Origin: Acinetobacter haemolyticus
GTDB taxonomy: Bacteria; Pseudomonadota; Gammaproteobacteria; Pseudomonadales; Moraxellaceae
NCBI RefSeq assembly: GCF_900406815.1
Contig: NZ_OVCN01000001.1
Span: 124,001-188,000 of the forward strand
Length of the DNA stretch: 64,000 nt
Reading direction: 5' to 3'
Numbering within the stretch: the first letter of the stretch is position 1; the number at the start of each line of letters is the position of its first letter. Position numbers and translations under genes: made by a program. This document shows, piece by piece, positions 17,194 to 27,790 of this stretch. The notes beneath the pieces were generated by a model. The model was given only the letters and a program-made list of their open reading frames with translations. It was not told the origin of the DNA and searched no databases.

Positions 17194-18906
17194 TTATTCA
17201 CTTGTGACGCGGTTAATTTCTTGCAATGAGGTAATGCCTTGCATCACCTTTTTTAAACCTGAGCGTCTTAAATTATTAAATCCTGCCTTTTCTGATGCTG
17301 ATGCGATTTGTAAAGCATTGCCATCCTCCATAATAATCTTAGAGATTTCAGGCGTGACTTTCATTACTTCATAAATACCGACACGACCTTTGTAGCCTTC
17401 ACGGCATTCTGAACATCCCACAGGTTGGAAAATTTGCAACTCTGGATCTGCCAAGTCTTGTTCAGTGAAGCCAAGCTCTAAAAGACTTTGTTTGGGGATC
17501 TCTATAGGTGCTTTGCAATGCGAGCATAAACGACGGGCTAAGCGTTGTGCAATCACAAGATTGACCGAAGTAGCGATATTGAAAGAGGGAACCCCCATAT
17601 TGCGTAGACGTGTCAGGGTTTCAGGTGCGCTATTGGTATGGAGCGTGGACATTACCATGTGACCTGTTTGTGCTGCCTTAATGGCAATTTCAGCAGTCTC
17701 TAGGTCACGAATCTCACCCACCATGATAATGTCTGGATCTTGTCGTAAGAATGCTTTAAGTGCAGCAGAGAAAGTTAGTCCAGTTTTGGTATTGACGTTA
17801 ACCTGATTAATCCCTTCTAAGTTAATTTCCACAGGATCTTCGGCGGTAGAAATATTGGTATCTTCGGTATTGAGAATGTTGAGACCTGTATAGAGCGATA
17901 CGGTTTTACCAGAACCCGTTGGACCAGTAATTAAAAGCATACCTTGAGGTTTATCCAATGCCTCTAGGAATAATGCCTTTTGTTCTTCTTCATAGCCTAA
18001 GGCTTCAATTCCGAGCATGGCACTCGATGGATCAAGAATACGGAGTACCAGCTTTTCGCCAAATAGGGTAGGCAGTGAGTTGACACGAAAGTCAATCGCT
18101 TTGGTTTTAGAGAGTTTGAGCTTGATACGGCCATCTTGAGGCATCCGTTTTTCTGAAATGTCCATTTGTGACATGACTTTTAAGCGGGAAGCAAGTCGCG
18201 TTGCAAGCTGTAAAGGAGGATTGGCGATTTGCCGTAAGACCCCGTCTACGCGATAGCGAACCCGATACATCTTTTCATAAGGTTCAAAATGTAAGTCGGA
18301 AGCGCCCATGCGAATGGCATCAATTAATAACTTATTGATATATTTTACAATTGGTGCTTCTTCACCCTGTGGCGTTTCATCATCACTTTGTTGAGTCTCT
18401 GGCGTTACATCCAGATCCAGATCAAAATCTTCATTATCACCAAAGTCAAAGCTCTCGGTATCGCCAAACTGCTGTTCGATCAGTTTTTCAAGTTTACTGT
18501 GTTCAACGATAATCGGTTCAATATTGAGCTTGGTGTTAAAGCGAATCGCATCAAGCGCGTCAATATTGGTAGGATTGCTCGTCGCGACATAAAGGATCTG
18601 CCCTCGTTGGATGAGGGGAGCCACCCGATGCTTTTGAATTAATTTGCTGTCAGCCAGCTCACGAGGCAATAATGCAGTATCGAATACGGCTAAATCAAAA
18701 ATAGGTTCGCCGAACTCAGCTGAGATCGACTCTGCAATTATCAATTGCGAGATACGATGATGTTCAATTAAATATCCAACAATATCTTGTTGTGTTTTTT
18801 TTGCCGTATCGATTGCAGTTTGCATTGTCGATGCAGACATATGACCATCTTCGACCAACCGTCGAATAAACCCCGAAAATTTTGGAGACGTATGTAATCC
18901 TGACAT
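17194..18906 (-). CDS. pilB: Type IV pilus assembly ATPase PilB
   Basis: PilB is the cytoplasmic hexameric motor that powers pilus extension, needed for twitching and natural transformation. The N-terminal MshEN-type domain (about residues 50-160) is followed by the GspE core. Motifs in order are SDLHFEPYE, Walker A LLITGPTGSGKTVSLYTGLN (cited as GPTGSGKTVSLY), Asp box TAEDPVEINLEGINQV, Walker B DPDIIMVGEIRDLETAEIA and His box AAQTGHMVMSTLHTN. A tetracysteine zinc site is typical of PilB (CSHCKAP and CSECREGYKGR). The 570-residue length is normal. The first gene of the pilB-pilC-pilD-coaE unit. Confidence 0.97.
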   Translation of the reverse strand: MSGLHTSPKFSGFIRRLVEDGHMSASTMQTAIDTAKKTQQDIVGYLIEHHRISQLIIAESISAEFGEPIFDLAVFDTALLPRELADSKLIQKHRVAPLIQRGQILYVATSNPTNIDALDAIRFNTKLNIEPIIVEHSKLEKLIEQQFGDTESFDFGDNEDFDLDLDVTPETQQSDDETPQGEEAPIVKYINKLLIDAIRMGASDLHFEPYEKMYRVRYRVDGVLRQIANPPLQLATRLASRLKVMSQMDISEKRMPQDGRIKLKLSKTKAIDFRVNSLPTLFGEKLVLRILDPSSAMLGIEALGYEEEQKALFLEALDKPQGMLLITGPTGSGKTVSLYTGLNILNTEDTNISTAEDPVEINLEGINQVNVNTKTGLTFSAALKAFLRQDPDIIMVGEIRDLETAEIAIKAAQTGHMVMSTLHTNSAPETLTRLRNMGVPSFNIATSVNLVIAQRLARRLCSHCKAPIEIPKQSLLELGFTEQDLADPELQIFQPVGCSECREGYKGRVGIYEVMKVTPEISKIIMEDGNALQIASASEKAGFNNLRRSGLKKVMQGITSLQEINRVTSE

Positions 18907-19281
18907 CTGTCCGCCTTATATCAAAATGTTTATAATATGTATCTTAAAAATTATACTTTTGTTATGCAAAAATACTACTAGAGAAAGTGTCGTTTTTGAC
19001 TTGATTCATTGCTAAAACTTTGAACTGATCGAGTTTTTTGTCAATTAATTTTCTTTATTGTTGCGTTACTCACAACACGATAAAAAAGCCAAACCTAAAA
19101 ATTGCGTGTTATCTCTGAGATTCGCCATTAGAAATGTGTTTAATGAATCGGCTCCTTTTGTTAGGTGGAAAGGGGATTTTGCTCTGATTTAAATTTAAAC
19201 AATAGAAAAAAACTGAATTTTATAAAAATCCGTGTAAAATATGCAGCATTTTTGAGAAATTAACATTAAGGTAGGCGAAGT
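18907..19281. promoter_or_regulatory. Divergent pilB / tpiA intergenic region
   Basis: This 375-base AT-rich spacer holds no gene. A plausible tpiA promoter has an extended -10, TGTAAAAT (19233-19240), with a weak -35-like CTGAAT about 16 bases upstream. AAGGTAGG precedes the tpiA start. The pilB promoter on the minus strand is not obvious to me. Confidence 0.4.
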
Positions 19282-20073
19282 ATGTCGAGCTCGACTATTA
19301 CCCCATGGGTTGTCGGTAATTGGAAAATGAATCCAATGCATGCGAATGCTGTCCAATTAGTACAAGAATTTAAGCAGTTATTACAACAGCAAGAAATTGA
19401 TTCTACAAAATGTCATATCGGCGTTGCACCGATTGCAATCGCATTAACTCAAATTCAAACTCAGTTAAAAGATGCTGCTAGACCGATATACACAGTAGCA
19501 CAAGATGTTTCTCGTGTAGCAGGGACAGGTGCTTATACGGGTGAGGTGAGTGCTGAACTTTTAAAAGATAGCGCGATTGAATTCGTGTTGGTCGGTCACT
19601 CCGAGCGTCGTGAAATATTTGGTGATGATGTTGCAATTTTAAAAGCAAAGTTACAAAACGCTTTAAACGCGGGCTTAACCGTGATTTATTGTGTGGGTGA
19701 AAGTTTGGAGCAACGTGAGCAAGGGCTTGCTGAGCAAGTTGTATTGCAACAAATCTGTGATATCGCCCCTGTTGTGCAAGCAGAACAGTGGAAAAATGTT
19801 GTGATTGCTTATGAGCCGATTTGGGCGATTGGTACGGGTAAAACTGCTTCACCAGCAGATGCGCAAGCCATGCACGCTAAAATTCGTGAAGGTTTAAAAC
19901 AGATCACCTCATGGGGTGCCAATATTGCAATCCTATATGGTGGTAGTGTAAAAGCAGAAAATGCGGTTGAGCTTGCGGCTTGCCCAGATATAGACGGTGC
20001 TTTAGTGGGTGGTGCATCTTTAAATGCGCAGTCTTTTTACCAAATTGCAAAAGCATTTGCACAAAGCAAATAA
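19282..20073 (+). CDS. tpiA: Triosephosphate isomerase
   Basis: TpiA interconverts dihydroxyacetone phosphate and glyceraldehyde 3-phosphate. All catalytic motifs are present: Lys in VGNWKMNP, His in [14 protein letters not shown] and Glu in [14 protein letters not shown]. The phosphate-binding GGSVKAENA and GALVGGASL close the barrel. The 263-residue length is slightly longer than E. coli because of the N-terminus. It is 12 bases upstream of secG and probably co-transcribed with it. Confidence 0.98.
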   Translation: MSSSTITPWVVGNWKMNPMHANAVQLVQEFKQLLQQQEIDSTKCHIGVAPIAIALTQIQTQLKDAARPIYTVAQDVSRVAGTGAYTGEVSAELLKDSAIEFVLVGHSERREIFGDDVAILKAKLQNALNAGLTVIYCVGESLEQREQGLAEQVVLQQICDIAPVVQAEQWKNVVIAYEPIWAIGTGKTASPADAQAMHAKIREGLKQITSWGANIAILYGGSVKAENAVELAACPDIDGALVGGASLNAQSFYQIAKAFAQSK

Positions 20074-20085
20074 CGAGGAATAGAG

Positions 20086-20415
20086 ATGTATAGTTTTATA
20101 CTCGTTGTACACATTATTTTAGCAATTTTGATTATTGCTTTGGTCTTAGTACAACAAGGTAAAGGTGCTGAAGCAGGAGCATCATTTGGTGGTGGCGGTG
20201 CAGCAACCGTATTTGGAGCTTCTGGCGCTGGAAACTTCTTGACACGTTTGACTGCAATTTTTACGGCTATATTTTTTGTGACCAGCCTTTCATTGGCTGT
20301 GATGGCGAAGAAAAGCACGACGGATGCTTATAGCTTAAAAACTGTTCAAAGTTCTAGTGCAACTCCAGCAGCATCGACTGAAACTTCATCAAATGCACCG
20401 AAAACGACTGAATAA
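20086..20415 (+). CDS. secG: Preprotein translocase subunit SecG
   Basis: SecG is the small stimulatory subunit of the SecYEG channel. The 109-residue protein has two membrane helices (about 3-22 and 55-75). They flank the diagnostic cytoplasmic loop LVQQGKGAEAGASFGGGGA, cited as QQGKGAEAGASFGGG, and the SGAGNFLTRLTAIFT segment. A serine/threonine-rich tail follows. GAGGAATAG precedes the ATG. The neighbours tpiA upstream and tRNA-Leu downstream match the usual gammaproteobacterial order. Confidence 0.96.
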   Translation: MYSFILVVHIILAILIIALVLVQQGKGAEAGASFGGGGAATVFGASGAGNFLTRLTAIFTAIFFVTSLSLAVMAKKSTTDAYSLKTVQSSSATPAASTETSSNAPKTTE

Positions 20416-20476
20416 GTCGAATTAGCACTTTCCTTTTTTCAATTAAAGGAATAGAATGCGTCCCACAAAGAAAGCT

Positions 20477-20561
20477 GCGGTGGTGGTGGAATTGGTAGAC
20501 ACGCTACCTTGAGGTGGTAGTGCTTTCGGGCGTGGGGGTTCAAGTCCCCCCTTCCGCACCA
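20477..20561 (+). tRNA. leuU: tRNA-Leu (anticodon GAG)
   Basis: This 85-base class II tRNA has a D-arm GTGGAATTGGTAGACAC, an anticodon stem CTACC/GGTAG around TTGAGGT (anticodon GAG), a long variable arm, a GGGGG-TTCAAGT-CCCCC T-arm and an encoded CCA. The acceptor stem GCGGTGG pairs with CTTCCGC except for a U-U at pair 5-68. It closely resembles E. coli tRNA-Leu(GAG), which also sits next to secG. Confidence 0.96.
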
Positions 20562-20604
20562 AGCTTAATAACCAGTAAGTTTGGTGTATGCAGTGATTTG
20601 TTGA

Positions 20605-20681
<77 letters not shown>

Positions 20682-20768
20682 TTTGATTAAGGTGCAACTT
20701 AATCAAGCAATGGTGAAGAAAACTCAAATTGACTTTTTTTCATAATTGTATATAATTTTGCACGTTGA

Positions 20769-20845
<77 letters not shown>

Positions 20846-20858
20846 AGTTTCTAAAAAG

Positions 20859-20884
20859 AGGCTCACAATAAGGTGGGCCTTTTT
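20859..20884 (+). terminator. Terminator after the second initiator tRNA
   Basis: AGGCTCAC (20859-20866) pairs with GTGGGCCT (20873-20880), with one G-T pair, and runs into TTTT. Confidence 0.8.
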
Positions 20885-20916
20885 GCACAGTGGACTTCTG
20901 TTTTCTGTGTAACATA

Positions 20917-20937
20917 GGGGCGGTTACGCCCTTTTTT
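20917..20937 (+). terminator. Second terminator or attenuator before rimP
   Basis: GGGCG (20918-20922), loop GTTA, CGCCC (20927-20931), then TTTTTT. It could end tRNA transcripts or act as an attenuator for readthrough into rimP-nusA. The remaining leader to 21050 has no gene. Confidence 0.75.
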
Positions 20938-21050
20938 ATTGGTTGTTTAGCTATCGTGTAGTGTCGATATGAGCCGGATACGGCGCAAGATCAAATTATC
21001 GTGTTCACTATACGGTTATTGATTGGCTCGCATGAGAGCAACGAGAGTAA

Positions 21051-21575
21051 ATGAAACTATCAAATAAATCTCAAGCACTATTTGATCTAATCGCACCAGC
21101 GGTTGCTGCCTGTGATGTAGATTTGTGGGGAATTGAATTTCTGCCACAAGGTAAACGCTCATTACTACGCATTTATATCGATAAAGCCATCGATGAGAAT
21201 GCAGAACCAGTTCTGAATGAAGATGGTGAAGTTGAAGAAGGTCGAGGTATTGGTGTTCAGGATTGTGTACTTGTGACACAACAAGTGGGTGCAATGCTGG
21301 ATGTACATGATCCGATTTCAGGTGAATATGCATTAGAAGTTTCTTCACCAGGTTGGGATCGTCCATTCTTTCAGTTGTCACAAATGTCTGGGTATATTGG
21401 ACAACAAGTTGCTTTACGATTAATTGCTGCTGTCGAAAACCGTCGTAAATTCCAAGCGAAATTACTTTCTGTTGATCTGGAAAATGAAATGATTCAGGTC
21501 GAAGTAGAGGGTGGTCAAGTGCTTGAAATTGATAGTCATAATATTGATAAAGCAAATTTAATCTATCAAGACTAA
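21051..21575 (+). CDS. rimP: Ribosome maturation factor RimP
   Basis: RimP helps assemble the 30S subunit. The 174-residue product begins [29 protein letters not shown], cited as [17 protein letters not shown]. It carries the family's two-domain pattern, with [28 protein letters not shown] (cited as [11 protein letters not shown]) and [15 protein letters not shown]. The acidic insert [17 protein letters not shown] is a little longer than in E. coli. First gene of the rimP-nusA-infB-rbfA run. Confidence 0.96.
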   Translation: MKLSNKSQALFDLIAPAVAACDVDLWGIEFLPQGKRSLLRIYIDKAIDENAEPVLNEDGEVEEGRGIGVQDCVLVTQQVGAMLDVHDPISGEYALEVSSPGWDRPFFQLSQMSGYIGQQVALRLIAAVENRRKFQAKLLSVDLENEMIQVEVEGGQVLEIDSHNIDKANLIYQD

Positions 21576-21612
21576 TATTAACTTAATTTTATAAGAAATC
21601 GGTAGGTGACTT

Positions 21613-23097
21613 ATGGGCCGTGAAATTCTTACCGTCGCAGAGACGGTTAGTAATGAAAAAGGTGTTAGTCGTGAGGCGATCTTCCAAGCATTAGAGCAAG
21701 CCCTAGTTGCAGCGACGAAGAAAAAGTTTTACGAAAATACACATGCAGAAGAAGCGCAACTCCGCGTTGAGATTGACCGTAAAACTGGTGACTACCGTAC
21801 ATTCCGTCAGTGGACTGTGGTAGCAGATGAAGATCATGAAATGCCTGCATGCCAAGATGCAATTTCTGATGTAGATCCTGCACAGTGGTCGATTGGTGAT
21901 GTACGTGAGCTTGAAGTTGAGTCGATTGAGTTCGGTCGTATTGCTGCACAAATTGCAAAACAAGTGATTGTACAAAAAATTCGTGAAGCTGAACGTGCAT
22001 TGGTTGCTGATGCGTATGAGTCAAAAGTTGGCGAATTGATTTATGGTGAAGTGAAAAAGCAAACTAAAGATGGCTTTATCATTGATCTTGGTGACAATGC
22101 TGAAGCGTATTTGGCACGTGAAGAAACGATTCACAAAGAAATCTTGCGTCCTAAGCAGCGTATCAATGCGATTTTATATAATGTAAATCGTGAAGGTCGT
22201 GGTGCACAGTTGTTATTGTCGCGTGCTCGTCCTGAAATGCTGATTGCGTTGATGAAAAAAGAAATTCCAGAAATTTCTGAAGAGATCATTGAAATCAAGG
22301 CAGCTGCACGTCAACCAGGTGTACGTGCTAAAATTGCTGTCAAAACCAATGATCACCGTATTGATCCAGTGGGTGCATGTATTGGTATGCGTGGTACTCG
22401 TATTCAAGCGGTACAGCAAGAACTCAATGGCGAGCGTATTGATGTGGTGGTGTGGTCTGACGACCCAGCGCAGTATATTGCAAGTGCATTAGAGCCAGCT
22501 GATGTATCTGGTATTGTGCTTGATGAAGACGCACGTAGTGCGGATATCATTTTCGCGACCAATGATCAGTTAGCGCGTGCGATTGGTTCGCAAGGTCAAA
22601 ATGTTCGTTTAGCATCTGAGTTAACGGGTTATAAGCTCGACATGATGTTAGAAGAAGAGTATCGTGCTCGTCAGCAAAATGAAGCACAGCAATATCTTGA
22701 TATGTTTGTTTCACGTTTAGATATTGAAGAAGACTTGGCAATGGCATTGGTTGAAATGGGCTTCACTTCATTAGAAGAGATTGCTTATGTGCCAGCAGAA
22801 ACATTTGATGAGATTGAGCTTGATGCCGATCTAGTTGAATTATTGCAGAGTCGTGCGAAAGAAGCTGCTTTAACGGATGCGTTGAAACAGCAAGAAAATA
22901 TTCAAGAGCCAAGCGCAGAACTTCTCGGTATGGATGGTATGACCACTGAGATTGCATATGCATTGGCGGCACGTGGTGTGATTACAGTTGATGACTTGGC
23001 TGACCAAGCAACTGACGATATTTCTGATATCGAAGGTTTGGGGCATGACAAAGCGGGTCAATTGATTATGAAAGCACGTGAATCATGGTTTAACTAG
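21613..23097 (+). CDS. nusA: Transcription termination/antitermination factor NusA
   Basis: NusA binds RNA polymerase and modulates pausing, termination and antitermination. The domains in order are the N-terminal polymerase-binding domain (residues 1-130, GREILTVAETVSNEKGVSRE), an S1 domain (about 135-200, LIYGEVKKQTKDGFIIDLG), two KH domains (about 200-345, GACIGMRGTRIQAVQQELNGERID and AIGSQGQNVRLASELTG) and two C-terminal acidic repeats for alpha-CTD binding (about 365-490). The 494 residues match E. coli (495). Its gene order is universal in this group. Confidence 0.97.
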   Translation: MGREILTVAETVSNEKGVSREAIFQALEQALVAATKKKFYENTHAEEAQLRVEIDRKTGDYRTFRQWTVVADEDHEMPACQDAISDVDPAQWSIGDVRELEVESIEFGRIAAQIAKQVIVQKIREAERALVADAYESKVGELIYGEVKKQTKDGFIIDLGDNAEAYLAREETIHKEILRPKQRINAILYNVNREGRGAQLLLSRARPEMLIALMKKEIPEISEEIIEIKAAARQPGVRAKIAVKTNDHRIDPVGACIGMRGTRIQAVQQELNGERIDVVVWSDDPAQYIASALEPADVSGIVLDEDARSADIIFATNDQLARAIGSQGQNVRLASELTGYKLDMMLEEEYRARQQNEAQQYLDMFVSRLDIEEDLAMALVEMGFTSLEEIAYVPAETFDEIELDADLVELLQSRAKEAALTDALKQQENIQEPSAELLGMDGMTTEIAYALAARGVITVDDLADQATDDISDIEGLGHDKAGQLIMKARESWFN

Positions 23098-23107
23098 GAG
23101 ATTATAG

Positions 23108-25813
23108 ATGACGGACAAGTCGATTCAAGAGTTAGCACTCAGCGTAGAACGTCCTGTAGAGAAACTCCTAGAGCAGGTTCGCGAGGCAGGTCTACCACAG
23201 CGTAAAGCAGATGACATTATTACCACTGAACAGCAAGATACTTTAGTCAATTATTTGAAAAAAGTTCATGGTCAAGAAAGTGGTAACACAGGAAAGATCG
23301 CGTTGAAACGTAAAACAACGAGTACTGCTAAAGTAACCAGTACATCGGGTAAAGCAAAAAGCATTAATGTTGAAGTTCGTAAGAAGCAAGTTTTTGCAAA
23401 GCCAAATCCAGAATTAATTGCTGCAGAAGCAAAAGCGCGCGCAGAAGCGGAAGCAAAAGCACGCGTAGAACAGAGTTCACGTGCAGAAGCTGAACAAAAA
23501 GCGCGTAATCAAGCTGAACAGAAAGCCAATGCAACGCTAGAAGCAATGCGTGCGGCACACACTTCTGATAGCGCTACACAAGCGCCTGCTAAAACTGCAG
23601 TCGTTGTGAAAAAGCGTAACAGCGATAAAGTAATTAAAGCACCTGTTGTGAAACCAACAGAAACTGCAGAGCAAAAGAAAGCACGTGAAGAACAGGCTGC
23701 TCAGTTAAAAGCGACTGAAGAAGCAGTACGTCGCAAAGCGGCTGAAGAAGCTCAACAGCGTACACTTGAACAGATGCGTAAAATGGCATCGAAATATTCA
23801 AGTGATGATGCAACGACTACGATTCGTGTGATTGATGACTCACCATTGGCAGCTGGTCTTGTAGGTCAGGCTTATGAAGATTCCTTTAATCAAGAAGACC
23901 GTGAAATCAAACGTGGTGGCGCGAGCAACACACGTGGTCAGAAGAAAGGTGGTCGTAATAACCAAGAAGAGCAAAGCTTTAACCGTACACATCACAAACG
24001 TGGCTTAAAAACCAGTCAGTCAAACAAACATGGTTTTGAAAAACCGGTTAAGAAACAAGTTTATGATGTGGAAATTGGTTCAACGATTGTTGTGGCTGAT
24101 TTAGCACAGAAAATGGCGGTTAAAGTCCGCGAAGTCATCAAGATGCTCATGAAAATGGGTGAGCTTGTCACTCAGAACCAATCGATTGACCAAGATACAG
24201 CAGTATTGGTGGTTGAAGAGTTAGGCCATAACCCAATTCTAGTTTCTGATACACAAGCAGAGGATAACTTGCTTGAAGCTGCTGAAGAAGCGCGTGGCGA
24301 GCAAACCACTCGTCCTCCAGTCGTCACCATCATGGGTCACGTTGACCATGGTAAAACGTCATTATTGGATCGTATCCGTCGTTCTAAAGTGGCAGCGGGC
24401 GAAGCAGGTGGTATTACGCAGCATATCGGTGCTTATCATGTTGAAACTGAGAAAGGCATTATTACTTTCTTAGATACTCCAGGACACGCAGCATTTACCT
24501 CTATGCGTTCTCGTGGTGCCAAAGCGACTGATATCGTTGTACTTGTTGTAGCTGCGGATGATGGTGTGATGCCACAAACTGCTGAAGCTATTGATCATGC
24601 GCGTGCTGCAGGTACGCCGATCATTGTTGCAATCAACAAGATGGATAAAGAGTCAGCTGATCCAGATCGCGTGTTAAATGAATTGACCACCAAAGGTATC
24701 GTACCTGAAGAGTGGGGCGGTGATGTTCCAATCGCTAAAGTATCAGCACACTCAGGTCAAGGTATTGATGAATTACTTGATTTGATCTTGATTCAATCTG
24801 AGTTGATGGAGCTTAAAGCTTCTGCAGAAGGTGCGGCACAAGGTGTTGTCATCGAAGCGCGTGTTGACAAAGGTCGCGGTGCAGTGACCTCGATTCTTGT
24901 ACAAAACGGTACATTGAACATTGGTGATCTTGTATTGGCTGGTTCATCTTATGGTCGTGTACGTGCGATGTCTGATGAAAATGGTCAACGTATCACGACA
25001 GCTGGACCATCTATTCCTGTTGAAATCTTAGGTTTACCAGAAGCGCCAATGGCGGGTGATGAAGTTCTTGTCGTGAACGATGAGAAGAAAGCTCGTGAAG
25101 TTGCTGATGCGCGTGCTGACCGTGAGCGTCAAAAACGTCTTGAGCGTGCAAGCGCAATGCGTTTAGAAAACATCATGGCATCGATGGGCAAGAAAGATGT
25201 TCCAACCGTGAATGTTGTACTTAAAACTGATGTACGTGGTACTTTAGAAGCATTGCATGTTGCACTTGATGAACTTTCTACTGATGAAGTGAAAGTACGC
25301 GTAATCGGTTCAGGTGTTGGTGCGATTACTGAGTCTGATGTGACGCTTGCTGAATCATCTGAAGCTGTGTTATTAGGCTTTAACGTACGTGCAGATAACA
25401 CAGCACGTCAGAAGTCTGATCAAGATGGTATTGATATTCGTTACTACAGCATTATTTATCAATTGATTGATGACGTAAAAGCGGCAATGAGCGGTAAGCT
25501 TGCTCCTGAACATCGTGAAACGATCTTGGGTGTTGCGCAAGTACGTGAAGTGTTCCGTTCAAGTAAGTTTGGTGCAGCAGCAGGCTGTATGGTGATGGAA
25601 GGTGTGATTCACCGTAACAAGCCAATCCGTGTCTTACGTGATGACGTGGTTGTGTTCCAAGGTGAACTTGAGTCTCTACGTCGTTATAAGGACGTGGTTG
25701 AAGAAGTTCGTGCTGGTATGGAATGTGGTCTTGCTGTAAAAGGTTATAACGACATCAAAGAACTCGATAAGATCGAGGTTTATGATGTCCAATTGGTTAA
25801 ACGGAGTCTTTAA
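23108..25813 (+). CDS. infB: Translation initiation factor IF-2
   Basis: IF-2 is the GTPase that delivers fMet-tRNA to the 30S subunit, so its place beside two initiator tRNA genes is apt. The 901-residue protein has an IF2 N-terminal subdomain, a long charged Ala/Lys/Glu/Arg-rich coil (about 95-260), and a GTPase domain from about residue 400. The GTPase motifs are G1 [10 protein letters not shown]3 DTPGHAAFT and G4 NKMD, with SAHSG as G5. Barrel domains and the C-terminal fMet-tRNA-binding domain follow. The terminal TAA overlaps the rbfA ATG (TAATG). In-frame internal starts for shorter isoforms were not assigned. Confidence 0.97.
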   Translation: MTDKSIQELALSVERPVEKLLEQVREAGLPQRKADDIITTEQQDTLVNYLKKVHGQESGNTGKIALKRKTTSTAKVTSTSGKAKSINVEVRKKQVFAKPNPELIAAEAKARAEAEAKARVEQSSRAEAEQKARNQAEQKANATLEAMRAAHTSDSATQAPAKTAVVVKKRNSDKVIKAPVVKPTETAEQKKAREEQAAQLKATEEAVRRKAAEEAQQRTLEQMRKMASKYSSDDATTTIRVIDDSPLAAGLVGQAYEDSFNQEDREIKRGGASNTRGQKKGGRNNQEEQSFNRTHHKRGLKTSQSNKHGFEKPVKKQVYDVEIGSTIVVADLAQKMAVKVREVIKMLMKMGELVTQNQSIDQDTAVLVVEELGHNPILVSDTQAEDNLLEAAEEARGEQTTRPPVVTIMGHVDHGKTSLLDRIRRSKVAAGEAGGITQHIGAYHVETEKGIITFLDTPGHAAFTSMRSRGAKATDIVVLVVAADDGVMPQTAEAIDHARAAGTPIIVAINKMDKESADPDRVLNELTTKGIVPEEWGGDVPIAKVSAHSGQGIDELLDLILIQSELMELKASAEGAAQGVVIEARVDKGRGAVTSILVQNGTLNIGDLVLAGSSYGRVRAMSDENGQRITTAGPSIPVEILGLPEAPMAGDEVLVVNDEKKAREVADARADRERQKRLERASAMRLENIMASMGKKDVPTVNVVLKTDVRGTLEALHVALDELSTDEVKVRVIGSGVGAITESDVTLAESSEAVLLGFNVRADNTARQKSDQDGIDIRYYSIIYQLIDDVKAAMSGKLAPEHRETILGVAQVREVFRSSKFGAAAGCMVMEGVIHRNKPIRVLRDDVVVFQGELESLRRYKDVVEEVRAGMECGLAVKGYNDIKELDKIEVYDVQLVKRSL

Positions 25814-26211
25814 TGGCGGGTAGCCAACGCTTAAAGCGCATGGCGGATTCGGTACAACGTGAGTTGTCTGAGCTGATCCGTCAAGAGCTTAAAGATCCAC
25901 GTCTGGGTGGTCTAGTGACCATCTCAGCCGTGAAAGTTAGTGCTGATATGGGATATGCTGAAGTTTATGTGACCGTAATGGGGCGTGAACTTGGCGATGA
26001 TCAAAGTGAAGCGGCGAATAAAGAAACTTTAGATGTATTGAATAAAGCATCTGGTTTCTTGCGTCATGAGTTGAGTCGTCGTATTAAAACCCGTATCACA
26101 CCTCGCTTGCGTTTTCACTACGACAAAACCAATGCTTATGGCAATTATATGTTTGGTTTGATTGCTGAAGCTGTCAAGGATTTGCCTGAACAAGAGCAAG
26201 ATAAAGAATAA
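25813..26211 (+). CDS. rbfA: 30S ribosome-binding factor RbfA
   Basis: RbfA is a KH-like factor that assists 16S rRNA 5' end maturation and cold adaptation. The 132-residue product shows QRLKRMADSVQRELSELIRQELKDPRLGGLVTISAVKVS (cited as IRQELKDPRLGGLVTIS) and LRHELSRRIKTRITPRLRFHYD, cited as RHELSRRIKTRITPRLRF, both family hallmarks. It starts within the infB stop codon and ends shortly before a strong terminator. In E. coli truB would come next; here the cluster ends. Confidence 0.96.
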   Translation: MAGSQRLKRMADSVQRELSELIRQELKDPRLGGLVTISAVKVSADMGYAEVYVTVMGRELGDDQSEAANKETLDVLNKASGFLRHELSRRIKTRITPRLRFHYDKTNAYGNYMFGLIAEAVKDLPEQEQDKE

Positions 26212-26215
26212 GTTT

Positions 26216-26242
26216 AAAAAGCCACCTTCGGGTGGCTTTTTA
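26216..26242 (+). terminator. Terminator ending the nusA-infB-rbfA cluster
   Basis: AAAAAGCCACC, loop TTCG, GGTGGCTTTTT: a perfect stem with a stable UUCG-type loop and T-run. The symmetric A/T flanks could also work on the other strand. Confidence 0.95.
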
Positions 26243-26432
26243 ATACATGAGGTTTTTAGGATGATTAGTAGATTCTATCTTTTAGAAATTTAAAAAATAA
26301 TTAAAGAGAACAAGTACTCACTTAAAAGAAATTTTGCTAGTTAAATCAAAAATATATACAGACTGATTTGTATGAAAAAGAAGCAAGTCAGCGTAAAATA
26401 TTGTAGACGAAAAACTGAAATAAAAATTTAAA

Positions 26433-27197
26433 ATGCATATTCATTTTACCATTGAAGATAACGAAAAGTTGATTGGGGAAGGACCAATTCAAGTGGGTTG
26501 GTTTTTAACAGAGGACAGAGCATCCATTCTGTATGAACCACCTTATCGGATGCGTTCGCAGTCACAGACCAAACATGCCAAGTCAGCAAGCCGTTGTCCT
26601 GCGGTATTGCAGTTGGAAAGTCGTTATTTTGTTATTAATTGCCCATTTGACTTCCATCTGCGTTTTGCACGAGATGCACAAGGCAAGCCGACCTTAGTGA
26701 ATGTCTTGGGGGATCAGTCGCCTATACGTGCCAATAAATTACGAGAGCTGCTCACAATTGTCAATGAGAATGAATGGCGTACGCCTCAAGTCCCAATCTT
26801 ACAACTGAAACTTCCATATTGCTTTATTGCAGATGAAGTGGTGTACATCACTCAATTGGATGCTTTTGGGCATTACCGCAAGAATCCGCTACCAGGCACA
26901 ATATTTGGTGGACGTTTTCCGATTCATATTTGGCCACGACCACTAATGTGGGCATTTGAATGGTATGACACTTCAAAGGATTTAATTCTAAAACGGGGTG
27001 AACCTTTATTTTACTGTCAGTTTGATGGTTACGATCCATCACACACGATAAAACTGCTACAGGCTGAGAAAACACCTGAACTTATGCACTATATGGATCA
27101 AATTTCAGGTGTGGTGAATTATGTGAATCAAACTTTTAGTTTGTTTAATGAAGTAGAAAAAATAAGACCTAAAAAATTATTAAAAATGGATAAATAA
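26433..27197 (+). CDS. Protein of unknown function upstream of the RTX gene (distantly DUF6065-like)
   Basis: I do not recognise this 254-residue soluble protein with confidence. It has no signal peptide or membrane helix. Conserved-looking stretches are SRCPAVLQLESRYFVINCPF, LPYCFIADEVVYITQLD and HIWPRPLMWAFEWYD followed by LKRGEPLFYCQFDG. That order (Cys-Pro plus aromatic strand, LPY-F strand, W-rich segment, then a GEP-F motif) recalls DUF6065 proteins, whose function is unknown. It is the first of three same-strand genes leading to the giant RTX protein and is followed two bases later by the next gene. The ATG has no clear ribosome binding site. The 190-base AT-rich gap upstream probably holds the promoter. 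Confidence 0.6.
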   Translation: MHIHFTIEDNEKLIGEGPIQVGWFLTEDRASILYEPPYRMRSQSQTKHAKSASRCPAVLQLESRYFVINCPFDFHLRFARDAQGKPTLVNVLGDQSPIRANKLRELLTIVNENEWRTPQVPILQLKLPYCFIADEVVYITQLDAFGHYRKNPLPGTIFGGRFPIHIWPRPLMWAFEWYDTSKDLILKRGEPLFYCQFDGYDPSHTIKLLQAEKTPELMHYMDQISGVVNYVNQTFSLFNEVEKIRPKKLLKMDK

Positions 27198-27199
27198 TA

Positions 27200-27790
27200 A
27201 TGATGAATATAAAAAACTACAGGCCATCAAAAGGTTTTATATGGGCTTTACTTTTAATCTTTTTTACAGCTTGGCTAGTATATAAATGTGTTCCTTTAAC
27301 GGAGAAGAGACAGGATGCTCGTATTCATTCATTGATGGAACGGCAAAGGATGAGGCTAGCTCAAGAGTTCGACTCATATACATCAGAAGATTTTGCTAGA
27401 TTACCAAAATTTGACTCTCGAAAATATGCTCTATTAAAGCGTAATGGTCGTTTTTGGTTAATACCTAGAGAATATTATGGTGCTAATGGGTTTACCATTA
27501 GAGTTAGAGATATTAATAAGCTAATGAAAAAAAAATGGAAAGATAATGCTGTGGAGCAAGCAGTATTTAGAATATTTATGTACTCACCTCAGTATTATTA
27601 TGGTGATGTAAATACATTTAACCACAATTCATGCAATTCTGAAATAGGTCGATTTAAATGGAGTGGAGTTCTTATTGAAATTTACAATGCTCATTTTATT
27701 AATGTTACAGATGAGCAATATTTAGATGTTTGTTTAACTACATTAAAAATTTTAAAAGAAGAAATAAAGGAAATACATTATGTCAACTAA
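27200..27790 (+). CDS. Membrane-anchored protein of unknown function coupled to the RTX gene
   Basis: The 196-residue product has a short basic N-terminus, one hydrophobic helix (GFIWALLLIFFTAWLVYKCV, residues 12-31) and a charged soluble remainder, so it is probably anchored in the inner membrane. Within the soluble part, RNGRFWLIPREYYGANGFTI, cited as FWLIPREYYG, and YYYGDVNTFNHNSCNSEIG are notable, but I recognise no family. Its last 11 bases overlap the start of the RTX gene, a sign of translational coupling. Codons are visibly more AT-rich than in neighbouring housekeeping genes. A role in RTX biogenesis or self-protection is possible but purely inferred. Confidence 0.6.
   Translation: MMNIKNYRPSKGFIWALLLIFFTAWLVYKCVPLTEKRQDARIHSLMERQRMRLAQEFDSYTSEDFARLPKFDSRKYALLKRNGRFWLIPREYYGANGFTIRVRDINKLMKKKWKDNAVEQAVFRIFMYSPQYYYGDVNTFNHNSCNSEIGRFKWSGVLIEIYNAHFINVTDEQYLDVCLTTLKILKEEIKEIHYVN

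Noticed and set aside
27200..27790. FrpD-like RTX-binding lipoprotein
   Set aside because: It has a plain membrane helix, no lipobox at the right place and no sequence likeness that I can see; only the position is similar.
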